Origin: Hymenobacter profundi
GTDB lineage: Bacteria > Bacteroidota > Bacteroidia > Cytophagales > Hymenobacteraceae
DNA: 48,881 nt
Direction: 5' to 3'
Assembly: GCF_019334315.1 (NCBI RefSeq)
Contig: NZ_JAHWGL010000028.1
Coordinates: forward strand, 1-48,881
The notes under the pieces were generated by a model that worked only from the letters and a program-made list of their open reading frames with translations, was not told the origin of the DNA and did no database searches. The position numbers and the translations under genes were made by a program. Within the stretch, counting starts at the first letter, position 1, and each line of letters starts with the position of its first letter. Positions 35,620 through 44,829 of this stretch are shown here, in pieces.

Positions 35620-38487
35620 CTAGTGCTGCACCACCAGACGCGTGGTTTGCTGCTGCGTTCCGGCTTGCAAGCGCACGAAGTAGATGCCATTGGCCAGGTT
35701 AGCCACGGGCAGCGTCAGCTCGTGGGTTCCGCTGGTCTGGCGGCCCGATACGGGTACAGTGCGTACGGTGGCACCCAGCATGTTCTGCACGGTCACCGAT
35801 ACAGTAGGCGCGGCGCTGGTTAGCTCGTAGTAGAGCGTGGCGGTGCTACCCGTGGGGTTAGGCGAGGCTAACAATTTAAGGCCGCTCATAGCCTGCGCTC
35901 CTTTTACGGGCAGCACTGAGTTGGCGGGCTTGGTGATGGGCTTGCTGGTATACACGAAATACTCGCCGGGTTGCAGCGTGATGGTCGCGTTGGCATCAGC
36001 CACGTTCATGGGCGTGCTGGTGAGGTAGTTATACCAGGTGCCGGTTTGCTGAAATTTGGGGTTGACGGTGGTAGCCGTCACACCGAAGTTGCCAAGCACC
36101 GTCACGCTCAGGTCGCCGTTTGATAGGTGAATGGCTTTGGCCTGCCCGGTTAGCTCCTGCGAGAAGGAGGTAAGCGCGGCGAACAAAGGCTGCTTTTTCA
36201 GTGCAATCAGGGCGCGGTAGGTGTCATAGAGGTGGCGGCGGTCGGCCTGCTGGTAGTAGTCCCAGCGGATGGGCTTGTTGCTGAGGCGGCAGTCGTTATT
36301 GATGGTCGTGCCATCGGCGCACACGTTAATGCTGTAGTCGTAGCCTACCTCTCCAAACTGCCACATCAGGCGCGGACCAGGTATAGTGAAGAAAAAGGCT
36401 GCTGCCATCTCGTCGCGCTTCAACCCTGTTGCCAAGTCCTTCACGTTGTAGCTACCACTGCTGTTGCCGAAAGCTGCATTCTTGAATTGCAGACGCTCTT
36501 CGTCGTGGCTTTCCATATAGGTAATCAGGTTGGGCTGGTTCCAGTCGCGCTGCCGATAATAGCCCCAGTTGAAATCCCAGCCGTCGCTATACCCCATCGT
36601 GGCTTGGTTGTATGCATGGTTTAGATTGCCCCACAGCATCATACCGTAGTCGGCTAGTTCCTTACCTTCTTGGTTGGCGGCAAATGACTCCAGAATAGGA
36701 TACGACGTATTGTCGACGCTCATTTGGTAGTCGTAGTACTCTTTCCAAATAGCAATGCGCGTAGGGTCATACACAGCGTCATAGGTGGCCTCCGTTTTCT
36801 GCACCTGACTGAAACCACCGGCCAAGTCAAAGCGGTAGCCATCAATGTGATATTCTTGCAGCCAGAACTGCATCACGCGCTTCGTGAAATACTTGGTGTA
36901 GGCGCTTTCGTGGTTGAAATCGTAGCCAACATTGTAAGGATGCTTGGCATCCTGGTTGAACCACGGGCTATTGGCAGCAGGTTTGTCGCCATCGAAATAC
37001 AGCTGCACCATCGGCGACTGCCCAAAGGAGTGGTTCAACACCATATCCAGCACCACAGCAATGCCGCGGCGGTGGCACTCATCAACCAGCTTCTTGAGGT
37101 CGTTTTTGGTACCGTAGTACTTGTCGGGTGCGAAGTAGAACGAGGGGTTGTAGCCCCAGCTTTCGTTGTCCTCAAACTCGTTGACGGGCATCAGCTCCAA
37201 CACGTTCACGCCCAGGCGCTGGAGGTAGGCCAGCGAGTCGGTAACGGTTTTGTAGTCGTGGCGGGCTACGAAGTCGCGCACCAGCAGCTCGTATATCACC
37301 ATGTTGGTGCGGGCCGGGCGCTGGAAGTTGGTCGTGGTCCAGGTGTACTCGGCTGCGCCCGGCGACAGCACCGATACAATGCCGGTGGTCTTACCCGTGG
37401 GGTAAGCCTTCAGGTTGGGGTAGGTAACGGCCGGAATGTACTGGTCGTTGTTGGGGTCCAGCACTTTTTCGGTGTAGGGGTCGGCGATGCGCAGGCTGCC
37501 ATCTACCAAGTACTGGTAGGCATACTCCTGGCCGGGCGTGAGGCCGTCAATCTGCACCCACCAGCGGCCGTTTTCGGCGTCGTTGGCGTCGGTGCGCTTC
37601 ATCAGGGTGGCGGCTGTGGGCTGCCAGTTGTTGAATTCGCCAATCACGTATACGCTTTGCTTGCTGGGCGCCGTCAGGCTCAGAATGGCGGAAGTGCCCC
37701 CGTTCAGATAGGTCACGCCATCTTTCTTAGCGCCGGCGGGTAGGGCGGCCGTGGTGATGGTGGGCTGCACCAGCAGCAAGCGCTGATCCGTAACGGTAGT
37801 AGTGCCGTCGGTGGCCGTGAGCACCAGCGTGTTGATACCGGGCTGCGTAACGGCTACCGTGGCCGTGAGGGTGGTGGTATTGGCCTGCTGCGCCACCTGC
37901 GCACCATTGAGGGTAAGGGTAAGTGTAGCCGCCGCCGAGGCCGTAGCCGTCACGGCCACTGAGCCGCCGCTCACCAGTACCGGGTTGTTGTTGTTCGTAG
38001 CCGGCGCCGTAATACTGGCCTGCAAGGCCGTAGTTTGCGATACATCCAAGAAAATGTCGGTGTTGCCAGCGCCTTTGCCCTCGGGCGTGCCATTGGTCCC
38101 ACGAAACACCATGGCCAATTGCCGCACGGTTTCGCCGGAGCCCTTTAGGCCGGGGTAGTAGTCCTCGGGCACGAAGGTGATGCTATAGCGGCGGTTGCCC
38201 AGCGCCGTCATCTTTTCGGCTGCAATAGGCGTACCGAAACCGTTTGGGTTTTTTACGTGCTTCCAGTCGCTGGGCGTGGTGCTCAGGTTGGTGATGACGC
38301 CGGTATAGATGTACACGTCGCCGGTGTAGTTGGCCAGACCAGCGTTGCCTTTGGTGGCGTCAAAGGTGATGGTTACCTGATCCGTTGCGCGGAAAAAGGT
38401 AGGAGTAGCCGTCACTACCTGCGCCCAAGAGGCAGACGCGCTACCTAGCACCATTAGCAGTAAACAGAAGAGTCGAATTGTTTTCAT
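35620..38487 (-). CDS. Secreted alpha-amylase (GH13) with type IX secretion sorting domain
   Basis: A 955-residue, multi-domain enzyme. Order: signal peptide (ending SWAQ, residue 23), an N-terminal beta domain (25-150), an Ig-like linker (160-240), a CBM48-like domain (about 255-345; YVIGEFNNWQP, YAYQYLVDG), the GH13 barrel (390-800) and a C-terminal T9SS domain (about 870-955; SPNPTGSTATLYYELTSA, NGIYFVRLQAG). Catalytic residues: DMVLNHSFG, nucleophile Asp554 in GYRFDLAGGF, acid/base Glu600 in PILES and ESHDEER with His661/Asp662. It would cut starch outside the cell, giving oligosaccharides for SusCD. Confidence 0.95.
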   Translation of the reverse strand: MKTIRLFCLLLMVLGSASASWAQVVTATPTFFRATDQVTITFDATKGNAGLANYTGDVYIYTGVITNLSTTPSDWKHVKNPNGFGTPIAAEKMTALGNRRYSITFVPEDYYPGLKGSGETVRQLAMVFRGTNGTPEGKGAGNTDIFLDVSQTTALQASITAPATNNNNPVLVSGGSVAVTATASAAATLTLTLNGAQVAQQANTTTLTATVAVTQPGINTLVLTATDGTTTVTDQRLLLVQPTITTAALPAGAKKDGVTYLNGGTSAILSLTAPSKQSVYVIGEFNNWQPTAATLMKRTDANDAENGRWWVQIDGLTPGQEYAYQYLVDGSLRIADPYTEKVLDPNNDQYIPAVTYPNLKAYPTGKTTGIVSVLSPGAAEYTWTTTNFQRPARTNMVIYELLVRDFVARHDYKTVTDSLAYLQRLGVNVLELMPVNEFEDNESWGYNPSFYFAPDKYYGTKNDLKKLVDECHRRGIAVVLDMVLNHSFGQSPMVQLYFDGDKPAANSPWFNQDAKHPYNVGYDFNHESAYTKYFTKRVMQFWLQEYHIDGYRFDLAGGFSQVQKTEATYDAVYDPTRIAIWKEYYDYQMSVDNTSYPILESFAANQEGKELADYGMMLWGNLNHAYNQATMGYSDGWDFNWGYYRQRDWNQPNLITYMESHDEERLQFKNAAFGNSSGSYNVKDLATGLKRDEMAAAFFFTIPGPRLMWQFGEVGYDYSINVCADGTTINNDCRLSNKPIRWDYYQQADRRHLYDTYRALIALKKQPLFAALTSFSQELTGQAKAIHLSNGDLSVTVLGNFGVTATTVNPKFQQTGTWYNYLTSTPMNVADANATITLQPGEYFVYTSKPITKPANSVLPVKGAQAMSGLKLLASPNPTGSTATLYYELTSAAPTVSVTVQNMLGATVRTVPVSGRQTSGTHELTLPVANLANGIYFVRLQAGTQQQTTRLVVQH

Positions 38488-38565
38488 TCAGAACGTTGAG
38501 AAGATGGGAATTTGAAAAGCAGGACGATTACGGATTCGTACAAAAGCGCTGTTTTTCGGCTCCGT

Positions 38566-38587
38566 AATCGTTTGCATAGCAAAGGTA
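38566..38587 (-). promoter_or_regulatory. Amylase promoter with overlapping operator-like site
   Basis: On the minus strand TACCTTTG (38587-38580) matches TANNTTTG; no TTG is seen at 19-21 bases. The predicted start near 38573 falls in AATCGTTTGCAT (38566-38577), which resembles AATCGTTTGCAA at 25557-25568. An operator over the start site is a typical repression layout. Confidence 0.6.
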
Positions 38588-38632
38588 CGCATTGTCTTTT
38601 CCCAGTATCTAATTGCACCCGCGAATTGTGCG

Positions 38633-38640
38633 TAGTTTTG
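38633..38640 (+). promoter_or_regulatory. Candidate promoter of the DUF2279 gene
   Basis: TAGTTTTG fits TANNTTTG, with TTG at 38613-38615 (17-base spacer, shorter than usual). The start codon lies 28 bases downstream. Confidence 0.5.
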
Positions 38641-38667
38641 TTGCCTGCTACTGCTTGCGCCGCTGTA

Positions 38668-39663
38668 ATGTCCTGTTTTCACTCTCTTTGCTGCTGGTTT
38701 TCACTCTGGAGCTTGCTGCTCCTACCTCAGCAACTTACTCAAGCGCAAGCGCTAGCCCAGTTGCACACGGCACCGCAGCTTTCCGGCTTCTCTTATTCTG
38801 CGTCGGCCCCATCTGTCTCGCTTGCGCTTGCCCTACCCGATTCGGCGCGACAAGCCCATCTCAACCGCCGCCTACCCCTGCTGGCTGGCGGATTGGTAGT
38901 TACCTACACTGGCCTCACCTACGGCCTCGGCAAAGCCTGGTACACGGGCGAGCGAAGCAGCTTCCATTGGTTTGACGACTTCCCAGAGTGGAAGCAGATG
39001 GATAAGGCCGGTCACTTCTGGGGAGCCTTCCACGAAAGCCGGGGCGCCGTAGACATGCTGCGCTGGGCGGGCCTCGACGACCGCAAAGCCATTTGGTACG
39101 GCGGCTTTGTGGGATTCTTACTGCAAAGTCCCATTGAAATCCTCGACGGTCACGACCCCGAGTATGGCGCGTCGGCGACCGATCTGGCAGCTAATTTTCT
39201 GGGCTCGGCGGGGCTGATTGGCCAGCAGCTGACTTGGAATGAAGTGCGCATCATGCCCAAAGTGTCGTTTCATACCACACGCTATGCAGCTATGCGGCCT
39301 AACGTGCTGGGTCGCTCCTTCGCCGAGCGCCTGCTGAAAGACTACAACGGCCAGACCTACTGGCTGGCCTTCGATGTGGGCGCGTTTATGCCCACCGCCT
39401 CGCGCTGGCCTCGCTGGCTACAGCCAGCAGTGGGCTACAGCGCTCAGCAAATGGTATACAACGATGCCGACGCCAACGCTGCCCTGGGCCTGCGCGCCTA
39501 CCGCCAATACTACCTCACGTTAGACGTAGACCTGCGCCGCATTCCTACCCGTAGCAAGCTGCTGCGCCGCGTGTTCTACGTAGCCAGCATCTTCCACCTA
39601 CCCGCGCCGGCTTTGGAGTACAATAGTCGGCGCGGGTTGGTGCTGCATGGCTTGTATTATTAA
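38668..39663 (+). CDS. DUF2279 (YfiM-like) exported protein
   Basis: A 331-residue protein. The ATG at 38668 (MSCFHSLCCWFSLWSLLLLP) gives a signal sequence cut near TQAQ; an earlier TTG only adds unsupported residues. Residues 75-190 match DUF2279: LLAGGLVVTYTGLTYGLGKA, FHWFDDFPEWKQMDKAGHFW, the GAFHESRG segment, and ILDGHDPEYGASATDLAANF. The C-terminal 140 residues look beta-rich (YWLAFDVGAFMP, YYLTLDVDLRRIP). The function is unknown; proteins of this type are envelope-associated. It is transcribed divergently from the amylase. Confidence 0.85.
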   Translation: MSCFHSLCCWFSLWSLLLLPQQLTQAQALAQLHTAPQLSGFSYSASAPSVSLALALPDSARQAHLNRRLPLLAGGLVVTYTGLTYGLGKAWYTGERSSFHWFDDFPEWKQMDKAGHFWGAFHESRGAVDMLRWAGLDDRKAIWYGGFVGFLLQSPIEILDGHDPEYGASATDLAANFLGSAGLIGQQLTWNEVRIMPKVSFHTTRYAAMRPNVLGRSFAERLLKDYNGQTYWLAFDVGAFMPTASRWPRWLQPAVGYSAQQMVYNDADANAALGLRAYRQYYLTLDVDLRRIPTRSKLLRRVFYVASIFHLPAPALEYNSRRGLVLHGLYY

Positions 39664-39945
39664 GTCTGAATCACGGATTCGCTCGGATTTTTCGGATTAC
39701 GCGGATTTTGTGGACTCCCTGCTTTTCCGAGGGTTGCGCTCTCGACTGACCTGTAAGAGCGGTGTAACTACCTCAGCCCCTCCGTAGCCCAGGGTTTCAA
39801 CCCTGGGCATGCGCGCCAACCGATAGTTGATAACTCACAGCTGACAACTAACAATTCACCCCTGACAACTAATAAGCAACGCTACCACCGTTTGGCCGTT
39901 ACTTTTGTTGTATTCTGACATTGAACCCACCCCCTCATAATAGAT
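39664..39945. repeat. Mosaic of short repeats upstream of the Smr-domain gene
   Basis: Four CGGATT units at 39674, 39684, 39693 and 39702, spaced 9-10 bases. A palindrome GCCCAGGGTT-TC-AACCCTGGGC lies at about 39788-39809. Then come TTGATAACTCACAGCTGACA and a related ACAACTAACAATTCACCCCT stretch resembling family B. TACTTTTG (39900-39907) is a candidate -7 element for the next gene. No coding sequence is seen. Confidence 0.6.
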
Positions 39946-41049
39946 ATGCAAGTAGGAGATAGAGTGCGGCTGCTGACTGGCCGCGAAGAAGGCATTGTTA
40001 CCCGCCTGCTCGATAATGAGCTGGTAGAAGTTGCCATTGATAACGATTTCACGATTCCGGTGCTGCGCCGGGAGGTGGTAGTGGTAGCCGCAGAAGAGCA
40101 GAAAGCCTTCGGCAAAACGGCTGCTGCCGTGGCCAATGAGCGCAAAGCCGCTAGCACTGGGGCCGCCCGCGCTGCGCAGGCCGCCGGCGAAAAGCCCGCA
40201 GCAGCATCTGCATCAGGTTCGACTAAAAAAGGAAGCGGTCCTACCTCACCTCCTGTTAAGATTGCCAAAGGTCTGTACTTGGCGCTGGTGCACCAGTCGC
40301 CGGAGCTGCTGGCCGTGCACGTCATCAACAACACCGATGCCGACGTGCTCTACACCTACGGCGAGGAGCGCCCCAACGGCACCTACCGCGGCCTGGCTTC
40401 TGATAAGCTCGATTCCAAAGCTGCTAGCAAGCCGTTGGGCCACTGGCATTTGAAGGATTTCGATAAGTGGCCCGCTGTGCTGGTGCAGCTTCTCCCCCAC
40501 CAGCTCAACGGCACCACGGCCTACGATCTGCTCAGCAAGCGCACGCAGTTCAAGGCAGCTACCTTCTATAAGAGCCGCCAGCAGGCACCCATTATTCAGA
40601 AAGAAGCCTACCTCTTCCAGCTCGACGAGAAACCCGCCGCGCCCCTCGCGCCGCCTACCCCCGAGAAGCTGGCCGAAACTCTAAAGGCTCAACTCTCCGG
40701 CGACGCGCCCGCCAAGCCCGCCACCGTGGCGCCTACCCCCGAGCCTGCCAAGGCCCTAGTGGCTCCGCCCCACGAGCTGGACCTCCACATTGAAGCCCTA
40801 CGCCCTGAGGGTGCCGAGGGCCTCAGCAACACCGCCATGCTCAAGCTTCAGATGGATACATTTGAGGATGCGTTGTCGCGGGCGTTAGCTACCAACATGC
40901 ACGAAATCGTCTTCATCCACGGGGCTGGCAATGGCACGCTGCGCAAGGAGATTCACAAGCAACTGAGCCGCAACAAAGACATCAAGTTCTTTGAGGATGC
41001 CCGCAAGGAGAAGTTCGGCTACGGCGCTACGCTGGTGCGGCTGAAGTAA
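39946..41049 (+). CDS. DUF2027 and Smr domain protein
   Basis: A 367-residue protein. The N-terminal 50 residues (MQVGDRVRLLTGREEGIVTR) form the small beta domain seen in DUF2027 proteins of Bacteroidota. An Ala/Lys-rich linker (50-100), a middle domain (105-235; YLALVHQSPELLAVHVINNT) and a Pro/Ala linker follow. The C-terminal Smr domain (about 275-367) has HELDLHIEAL and VFIHGAGNGTLRKEI, close to the LDLHG and H-G-x-G-x-G-x-L-R motifs. Smr domains are nucleases of MutS2 or of colliding ribosomes, but the function of this architecture is not known. It is a single gene. Confidence 0.88.
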   Translation: MQVGDRVRLLTGREEGIVTRLLDNELVEVAIDNDFTIPVLRREVVVVAAEEQKAFGKTAAAVANERKAASTGAARAAQAAGEKPAAASASGSTKKGSGPTSPPVKIAKGLYLALVHQSPELLAVHVINNTDADVLYTYGEERPNGTYRGLASDKLDSKAASKPLGHWHLKDFDKWPAVLVQLLPHQLNGTTAYDLLSKRTQFKAATFYKSRQQAPIIQKEAYLFQLDEKPAAPLAPPTPEKLAETLKAQLSGDAPAKPATVAPTPEPAKALVAPPHELDLHIEALRPEGAEGLSNTAMLKLQMDTFEDALSRALATNMHEIVFIHGAGNGTLRKEIHKQLSRNKDIKFFEDARKEKFGYGATLVRLK

Positions 41050-41075
41050 GCAGCAACTGCTAGCTTAATAAGAAT

Positions 41076-41185
41076 TCGTCTGTCATCCTGAGCTTGCGAA
41101 GGACCTTCTCACGATAGAACAGGACGTTATTACGTCAGTCGTTCTCGCGTGAGAAGGTCCTTCGCAAGCTCAGGATGACAGACGA
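41076..41185. repeat. Dispersed palindrome family A, complete copy
   Basis: Arms TCGTCTGTCATCCTGAGCTT and the reverse complement, with the family loop (GAACAGGACGTTATTACGTC). It lies between two co-directional genes. Confidence 0.9.
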
Positions 41186-41253
41186 GTTTTTTGCGCTTTG
41201 GTACGCATAAGGCTTTATAGAAAGCCAGGCTCGCTTATTGCGTACTTTGCGCC

Positions 41254-43125
41254 ATGTTTCGCACCCTTTCTCTCGCTTCTCTGCTGGCGCTTGGTTCCTT
41301 TGCTGCGCAAGCGCAACAGCCCCTACCCATCCCACGCAACCTGGCGGCCACCTATGCCGCTGGCACCCACGCCGAAAACGGCCTGCCCGGTCCCAACTAC
41401 TGGCAAAACACGGCCGATTATACCATTAAGGTTAATTTCAATCCGGCTACCCGCTTGCTGAAAGGCACCGTGGATATTGCCTACCAGAACAATAGCCCCG
41501 ATTCGCTGCGGCAGTTGGTGTTCAAGCTCTACCCCAACATCTACCAAAAGGGCGCCCCCCGCGACACCCGCTTCGCTGCCGCCGACCTCACCGACGGTGT
41601 GCAGATTGAGCAACTGACCATCAACGGCCAAGCCACCGATGAAAGCGTGCGCCGCATAGATGCCACCAACATGACGGTTTCCGTGCCCAAGGCCATTGGC
41701 CCCAAGCAGACAGCCCGAGTAACCGTGGCCTACTCCTACACCCTCAATAAAGGTTCGCACCAACGAACCGGCGAGGTAGAGCCGGGGGCTGACTTTGTGG
41801 CCTACTTCTTCCCGCGCATTGCCGTGTACGATGACATCGACGGCTGGAACCGTATTCCTTACACCGGCTCGGCGGAGTTATACAACGACTTCTGCAACTT
41901 CAAAGCAGATATCACCGTGCCCAAGGATTTTGTGGTGTGGGCCACCGGCACGCTCACCAATGCTCCGCAGGTACTGCAAAAGAAGTACGCCCAGCGCCTA
42001 CAAGACGCGGAGAAAAAGGACGACGTTATCACAATTATCAGCGCCGCAGAGGCCAAGCGCAAGAACATCACGACAAATAACGCGCAGAACACCTGGCACT
42101 TTGAGGCGCAGGATGTCGTGGATTTCGTGTTTGCTACTTCCGACCACTACGCCTGGCAGGCCAGCAGCTTGATGGTAGACCCCGCCACCAAGCGCCGTAC
42201 CCGCGTAGATGCGGCCTACAATCCCAAGCACAAGGATTTTGAAGAAGTGGTGCATTTTGCCCGCCGCACGGTGGAGGCCATGAGCTACACCTTCCCGAAG
42301 TGGCCCTTCCCCTACTCCCACGAAACCGTATTCGACGGCCTCGACCAGATGGAGTACCCGATGATGGTGAACGACAACCCCACCAAAACCCGCGAGGACG
42401 CCATCACCCTCACCGACCACGAGATTTTTCACACGATGTTCCCGTTCTACATGGGCATCAACGAAACCAAGTACGGTTGGATGGACGAGGGCTGGGCCAC
42501 CATTGGCGAGTGGATTATCTCGCCCCTCATCGACCCTAAGCTGGTAGATGAGTACGGCGTGATGCCTTACGCCCGCTTTGCCCACACCGAGCAGGATATG
42601 CCCATCGTCACGCTCACCACGCAGCAGACAGGTACGCCGTTTTACCTCAACTCCTACCCCAAACCCGGCCTGGGCTACCTCTACGTGAAGGATATGCTCG
42701 GCGATGAGTTGTTCACGAAAGCCCTGCACACCTATATCCGCAACTGGCACGGCAAGCACCCCATGCCCTACGACTTCTTCAACTCGATGAACGCCGGTGC
42801 GGGCCAAAATATGAACTGGTTCTGGCAGCGGTGGTTCTTCGACCTGGGCTACCCCGATTTGGCCATCCAAACCGTGACCAAGCAAGCCACCGGCTACCAG
42901 GTAACGGTAGCGGCCAAAGGCACCAAACCCGTCCCAGTAGACCTCACGGTGACCTTCACGGACGGCACCACCACCAAACTGCACCGCTCCGTGGCCGCGT
43001 GGCAATCCGGCAATACCTCTGTTGTATTGGACATCTCAACCACCAAAACGGCCAAGCGCATAGTGTTAGGCAGCACGTATGTGCCGGATAGCTTCCCGAA
43101 GGATAATGTGTGGGAGGGTAGGTAA
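41254..43125 (+). CDS. M1 family metallopeptidase (aminopeptidase), exported
   Basis: A 623-residue protein with signal peptide (1-20, ending AQA). Residues 50-240 are the N-terminal beta saddle (YTIKVNFNPATRLLKGTVDI). The catalytic domain carries FDGLDQMEYPMMV, matching the GxMEN substrate loop, the zinc site HEIFH (389-393) and Glu412 in WMDEGWA as third ligand. The C-terminal domain (about 510-620) is beta-rich and may be for protein contact. It removes N-terminal residues from peptides in the periplasm. The upstream TACTTTG (one base short of TANNTTTG) near 41245 is a weak promoter. Confidence 0.93.
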   Translation: MFRTLSLASLLALGSFAAQAQQPLPIPRNLAATYAAGTHAENGLPGPNYWQNTADYTIKVNFNPATRLLKGTVDIAYQNNSPDSLRQLVFKLYPNIYQKGAPRDTRFAAADLTDGVQIEQLTINGQATDESVRRIDATNMTVSVPKAIGPKQTARVTVAYSYTLNKGSHQRTGEVEPGADFVAYFFPRIAVYDDIDGWNRIPYTGSAELYNDFCNFKADITVPKDFVVWATGTLTNAPQVLQKKYAQRLQDAEKKDDVITIISAAEAKRKNITTNNAQNTWHFEAQDVVDFVFATSDHYAWQASSLMVDPATKRRTRVDAAYNPKHKDFEEVVHFARRTVEAMSYTFPKWPFPYSHETVFDGLDQMEYPMMVNDNPTKTREDAITLTDHEIFHTMFPFYMGINETKYGWMDEGWATIGEWIISPLIDPKLVDEYGVMPYARFAHTEQDMPIVTLTTQQTGTPFYLNSYPKPGLGYLYVKDMLGDELFTKALHTYIRNWHGKHPMPYDFFNSMNAGAGQNMNWFWQRWFFDLGYPDLAIQTVTKQATGYQVTVAAKGTKPVPVDLTVTFTDGTTTKLHRSVAAWQSGNTSVVLDISTTKTAKRIVLGSTYVPDSFPKDNVWEGR

Positions 43126-43132
43126 CTAATCT

Positions 43133-43543
43133 ATGGGTATCTTAATAATGCTTGTGTTGCTACTAGCTACTGCTGCTTGGTGCCGAGCAGCAGTAGCAAT
43201 AGTTATTGCCTCTTCTCAGATAAGCCTGAAAGTCAAAATTGCAGGAATTTTTCTGGCTATTGCGCTAGTAATTTGGCCGTTAGCAATGTGGAGTACTACC
43301 TACAGCATATATGCTTTCGGTCCACCGTTTATCTATATGATCTTTTCAATTTTTGTCCCATGTGCTTTAGGCGAAATTCTACTGAGCTCTAAAACTGAGG
43401 AACCAAGAGACAATAATTTCATCATAGCACATTCACTATTTTTAGCGGTGAGCGTAGTCTTCCCCTTCATACTGACTTATTATTTCCTAATGCCTGAAAG
43501 TATGAGTATACACGTCCTTTTGGGTTTGAAGCCATACCATTGA
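43133..43543 (+). CDS. Small AT-rich integral membrane protein of unknown function
   Basis: A 136-residue protein with four likely membrane helices: 3-27, 33-53, 60-85 and 95-118. Between helices 3 and 4 is a charged loop (SSKTEEPRDNNF). No known family is recognised. Its DNA is much poorer in G and C (about 37% over 43201-43260) than its neighbours, and its codons differ (many ATA, TTA and AGT). This suggests recent acquisition or low expression. It starts 7 bases after the M1 peptidase stop and could be read with it. A strong terminator follows its stop. Confidence 0.6.
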   Translation: MGILIMLVLLLATAAWCRAAVAIVIASSQISLKVKIAGIFLAIALVIWPLAMWSTTYSIYAFGPPFIYMIFSIFVPCALGEILLSSKTEEPRDNNFIIAHSLFLAVSVVFPFILTYYFLMPESMSIHVLLGLKPYH

Positions 43544-43577
43544 AAAGGCCACCGCAACTTCTGTTGCGGTGGCCTTT
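43543..43577. terminator. Bidirectional terminator
   Basis: AAAAGGCCACCGCAAC, loop, GTTGCGGTGGCCTTT, between the small membrane protein and the S8 peptidase. It resembles the terminator after rnpB. Confidence 0.9.
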
Positions 43578-43599
43578 CTTCTTCAAAGAAATACTCCTC

Positions 43600-44829
43600 T
43601 TATAAATGCGCAATCGGGTCGGCGTTGCCGTCGGGGTCGTTCTTTACAGCGCCACTGGTTGTAAAGCTCTTACCCTTCATAAGTAGCACGCCAGCCATGT
43701 GCGGGGTAGCCATAGAAGTGCCGCTGATGGTGTTGTAGCCGCCGCCCATCCAGGTAGACTGGATGTTTACGCCTGGCATGCAGTAGTCCACCGGTGGGTT
43801 GCCGTAGTTGGAGAACGACGCCCAGCTATCGGAGCTGTTCATAGCGGAGATGGTGAAGATGTTGGCCCCATTCACGCGGGCTGGCGAGTGGTTGTTGGCA
43901 TTGTCGGTTTCGTTGCCGGCGGCCAGAGCAAACAGCACGCCGCCTTGAGAGGCACGTAGCACAGCATCGTCGAGGGCCTGCGATACGCCGCCGCCCAGGC
44001 TCATATTGGCCACATCGCCGGCTTTGCCGTTGGCGCCTACGTAGTCAACGCCTGCAATAACGCCGGAGTTGGAGCCGCTACCACGCGAGTCGAGCACGCG
44101 CACTGCCACTACCGAGGCGCCTGCGGCTACCCCTACCACGCCGATGCTATTGTTGAGGGCCGCAATAGTGCCCGCTACGTGCGTGCCGTGGCCGTTGCCA
44201 TCATCGGGCGAAGTATAGCCCTTACCACTGGTCAGGAACGAGCGGCTACGCGTGGCGTCTACGCTCAAGTCGGGATGGTCCAGGTCAATGCCGGTATCAA
44301 TTACCCAGGCTGTTTTACCGCTGCCGTCGCCGTAGCCTACCCGCGCAATGCCGTAGGGTATAGTTTGAGAAGGAGAAGTAGTGCCACCGCCAGCCGCTGG
44401 CTTGCCCAGCGAAATAATTTTATCCTGCTCTATATAGGCCACGCTGGCATCCATGCGCAATTTCGCAGCTTCAGCAGCCGATAGCTTAGCCGAAAAGCCT
44501 TTCAGCACGTGCCCGTAGGCATGGCCCACAGCTTGCTCGCTCAACCCGTGCACTTTCAGCAGACCATATGCCTTGGCTTTCACTTTTTTCACTTTCCCCT
44601 CATAGTTATCGGCTGAAGTGGTAGCAACGGCGGCGTCCTTCAACACCACAATGTATTGACCGGCTATATCCTCGTCGGCCGATTTAGCGTCGTTTGTTAC
44701 AGTGGCTACAACTGGTTCCGATGGCATGGCCATTTCGTCGGAGCAGGAAGTGAGGGCAGCCGAGCCAGCCGCTACAGCAGCTACTACAGCCCAGGAGGAG
44801 AGGCGCAGGTGATGTACTTTTTTCTGCAT
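43600..44829 (-). CDS. S8 family serine peptidase (subtilisin/thermitase-like) lipoprotein
   Basis: A 409-residue protein. The ATG at 44829 (MQKKVHHLRL) gives a lipoprotein signal (ALTSC, Cys29). Residues 57-135 are an inhibitor I9 prodomain (QYIVVLKDAAVAT, VLKGFSAKLSAAEAAKL). The catalytic domain has Asp178 in WVIDTGID, His214 in GHGTHVAG, the oxyanion Asn306 in AAGNE and Ser372 in ISGTSMATPH. The prodomain is cleaved on maturation. The lipid anchor suggests surface or periplasmic display, though a short linker may free it after prodomain cleavage. Confidence 0.94.
   Translation of the reverse strand: MQKKVHHLRLSSWAVVAAVAAGSAALTSCSDEMAMPSEPVVATVTNDAKSADEDIAGQYIVVLKDAAVATTSADNYEGKVKKVKAKAYGLLKVHGLSEQAVGHAYGHVLKGFSAKLSAAEAAKLRMDASVAYIEQDKIISLGKPAAGGGTTSPSQTIPYGIARVGYGDGSGKTAWVIDTGIDLDHPDLSVDATRSRSFLTSGKGYTSPDDGNGHGTHVAGTIAALNNSIGVVGVAAGASVVAVRVLDSRGSGSNSGVIAGVDYVGANGKAGDVANMSLGGGVSQALDDAVLRASQGGVLFALAAGNETDNANNHSPARVNGANIFTISAMNSSDSWASFSNYGNPPVDYCMPGVNIQSTWMGGGYNTISGTSMATPHMAGVLLMKGKSFTTSGAVKNDPDGNADPIAHL

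Noticed and set aside
36724..37743. Long plus-strand open frame opposite the amylase
   Set aside because: Its translation is low in information (Val/His/Gly-rich) and lies opposite a well-supported GH13 gene.
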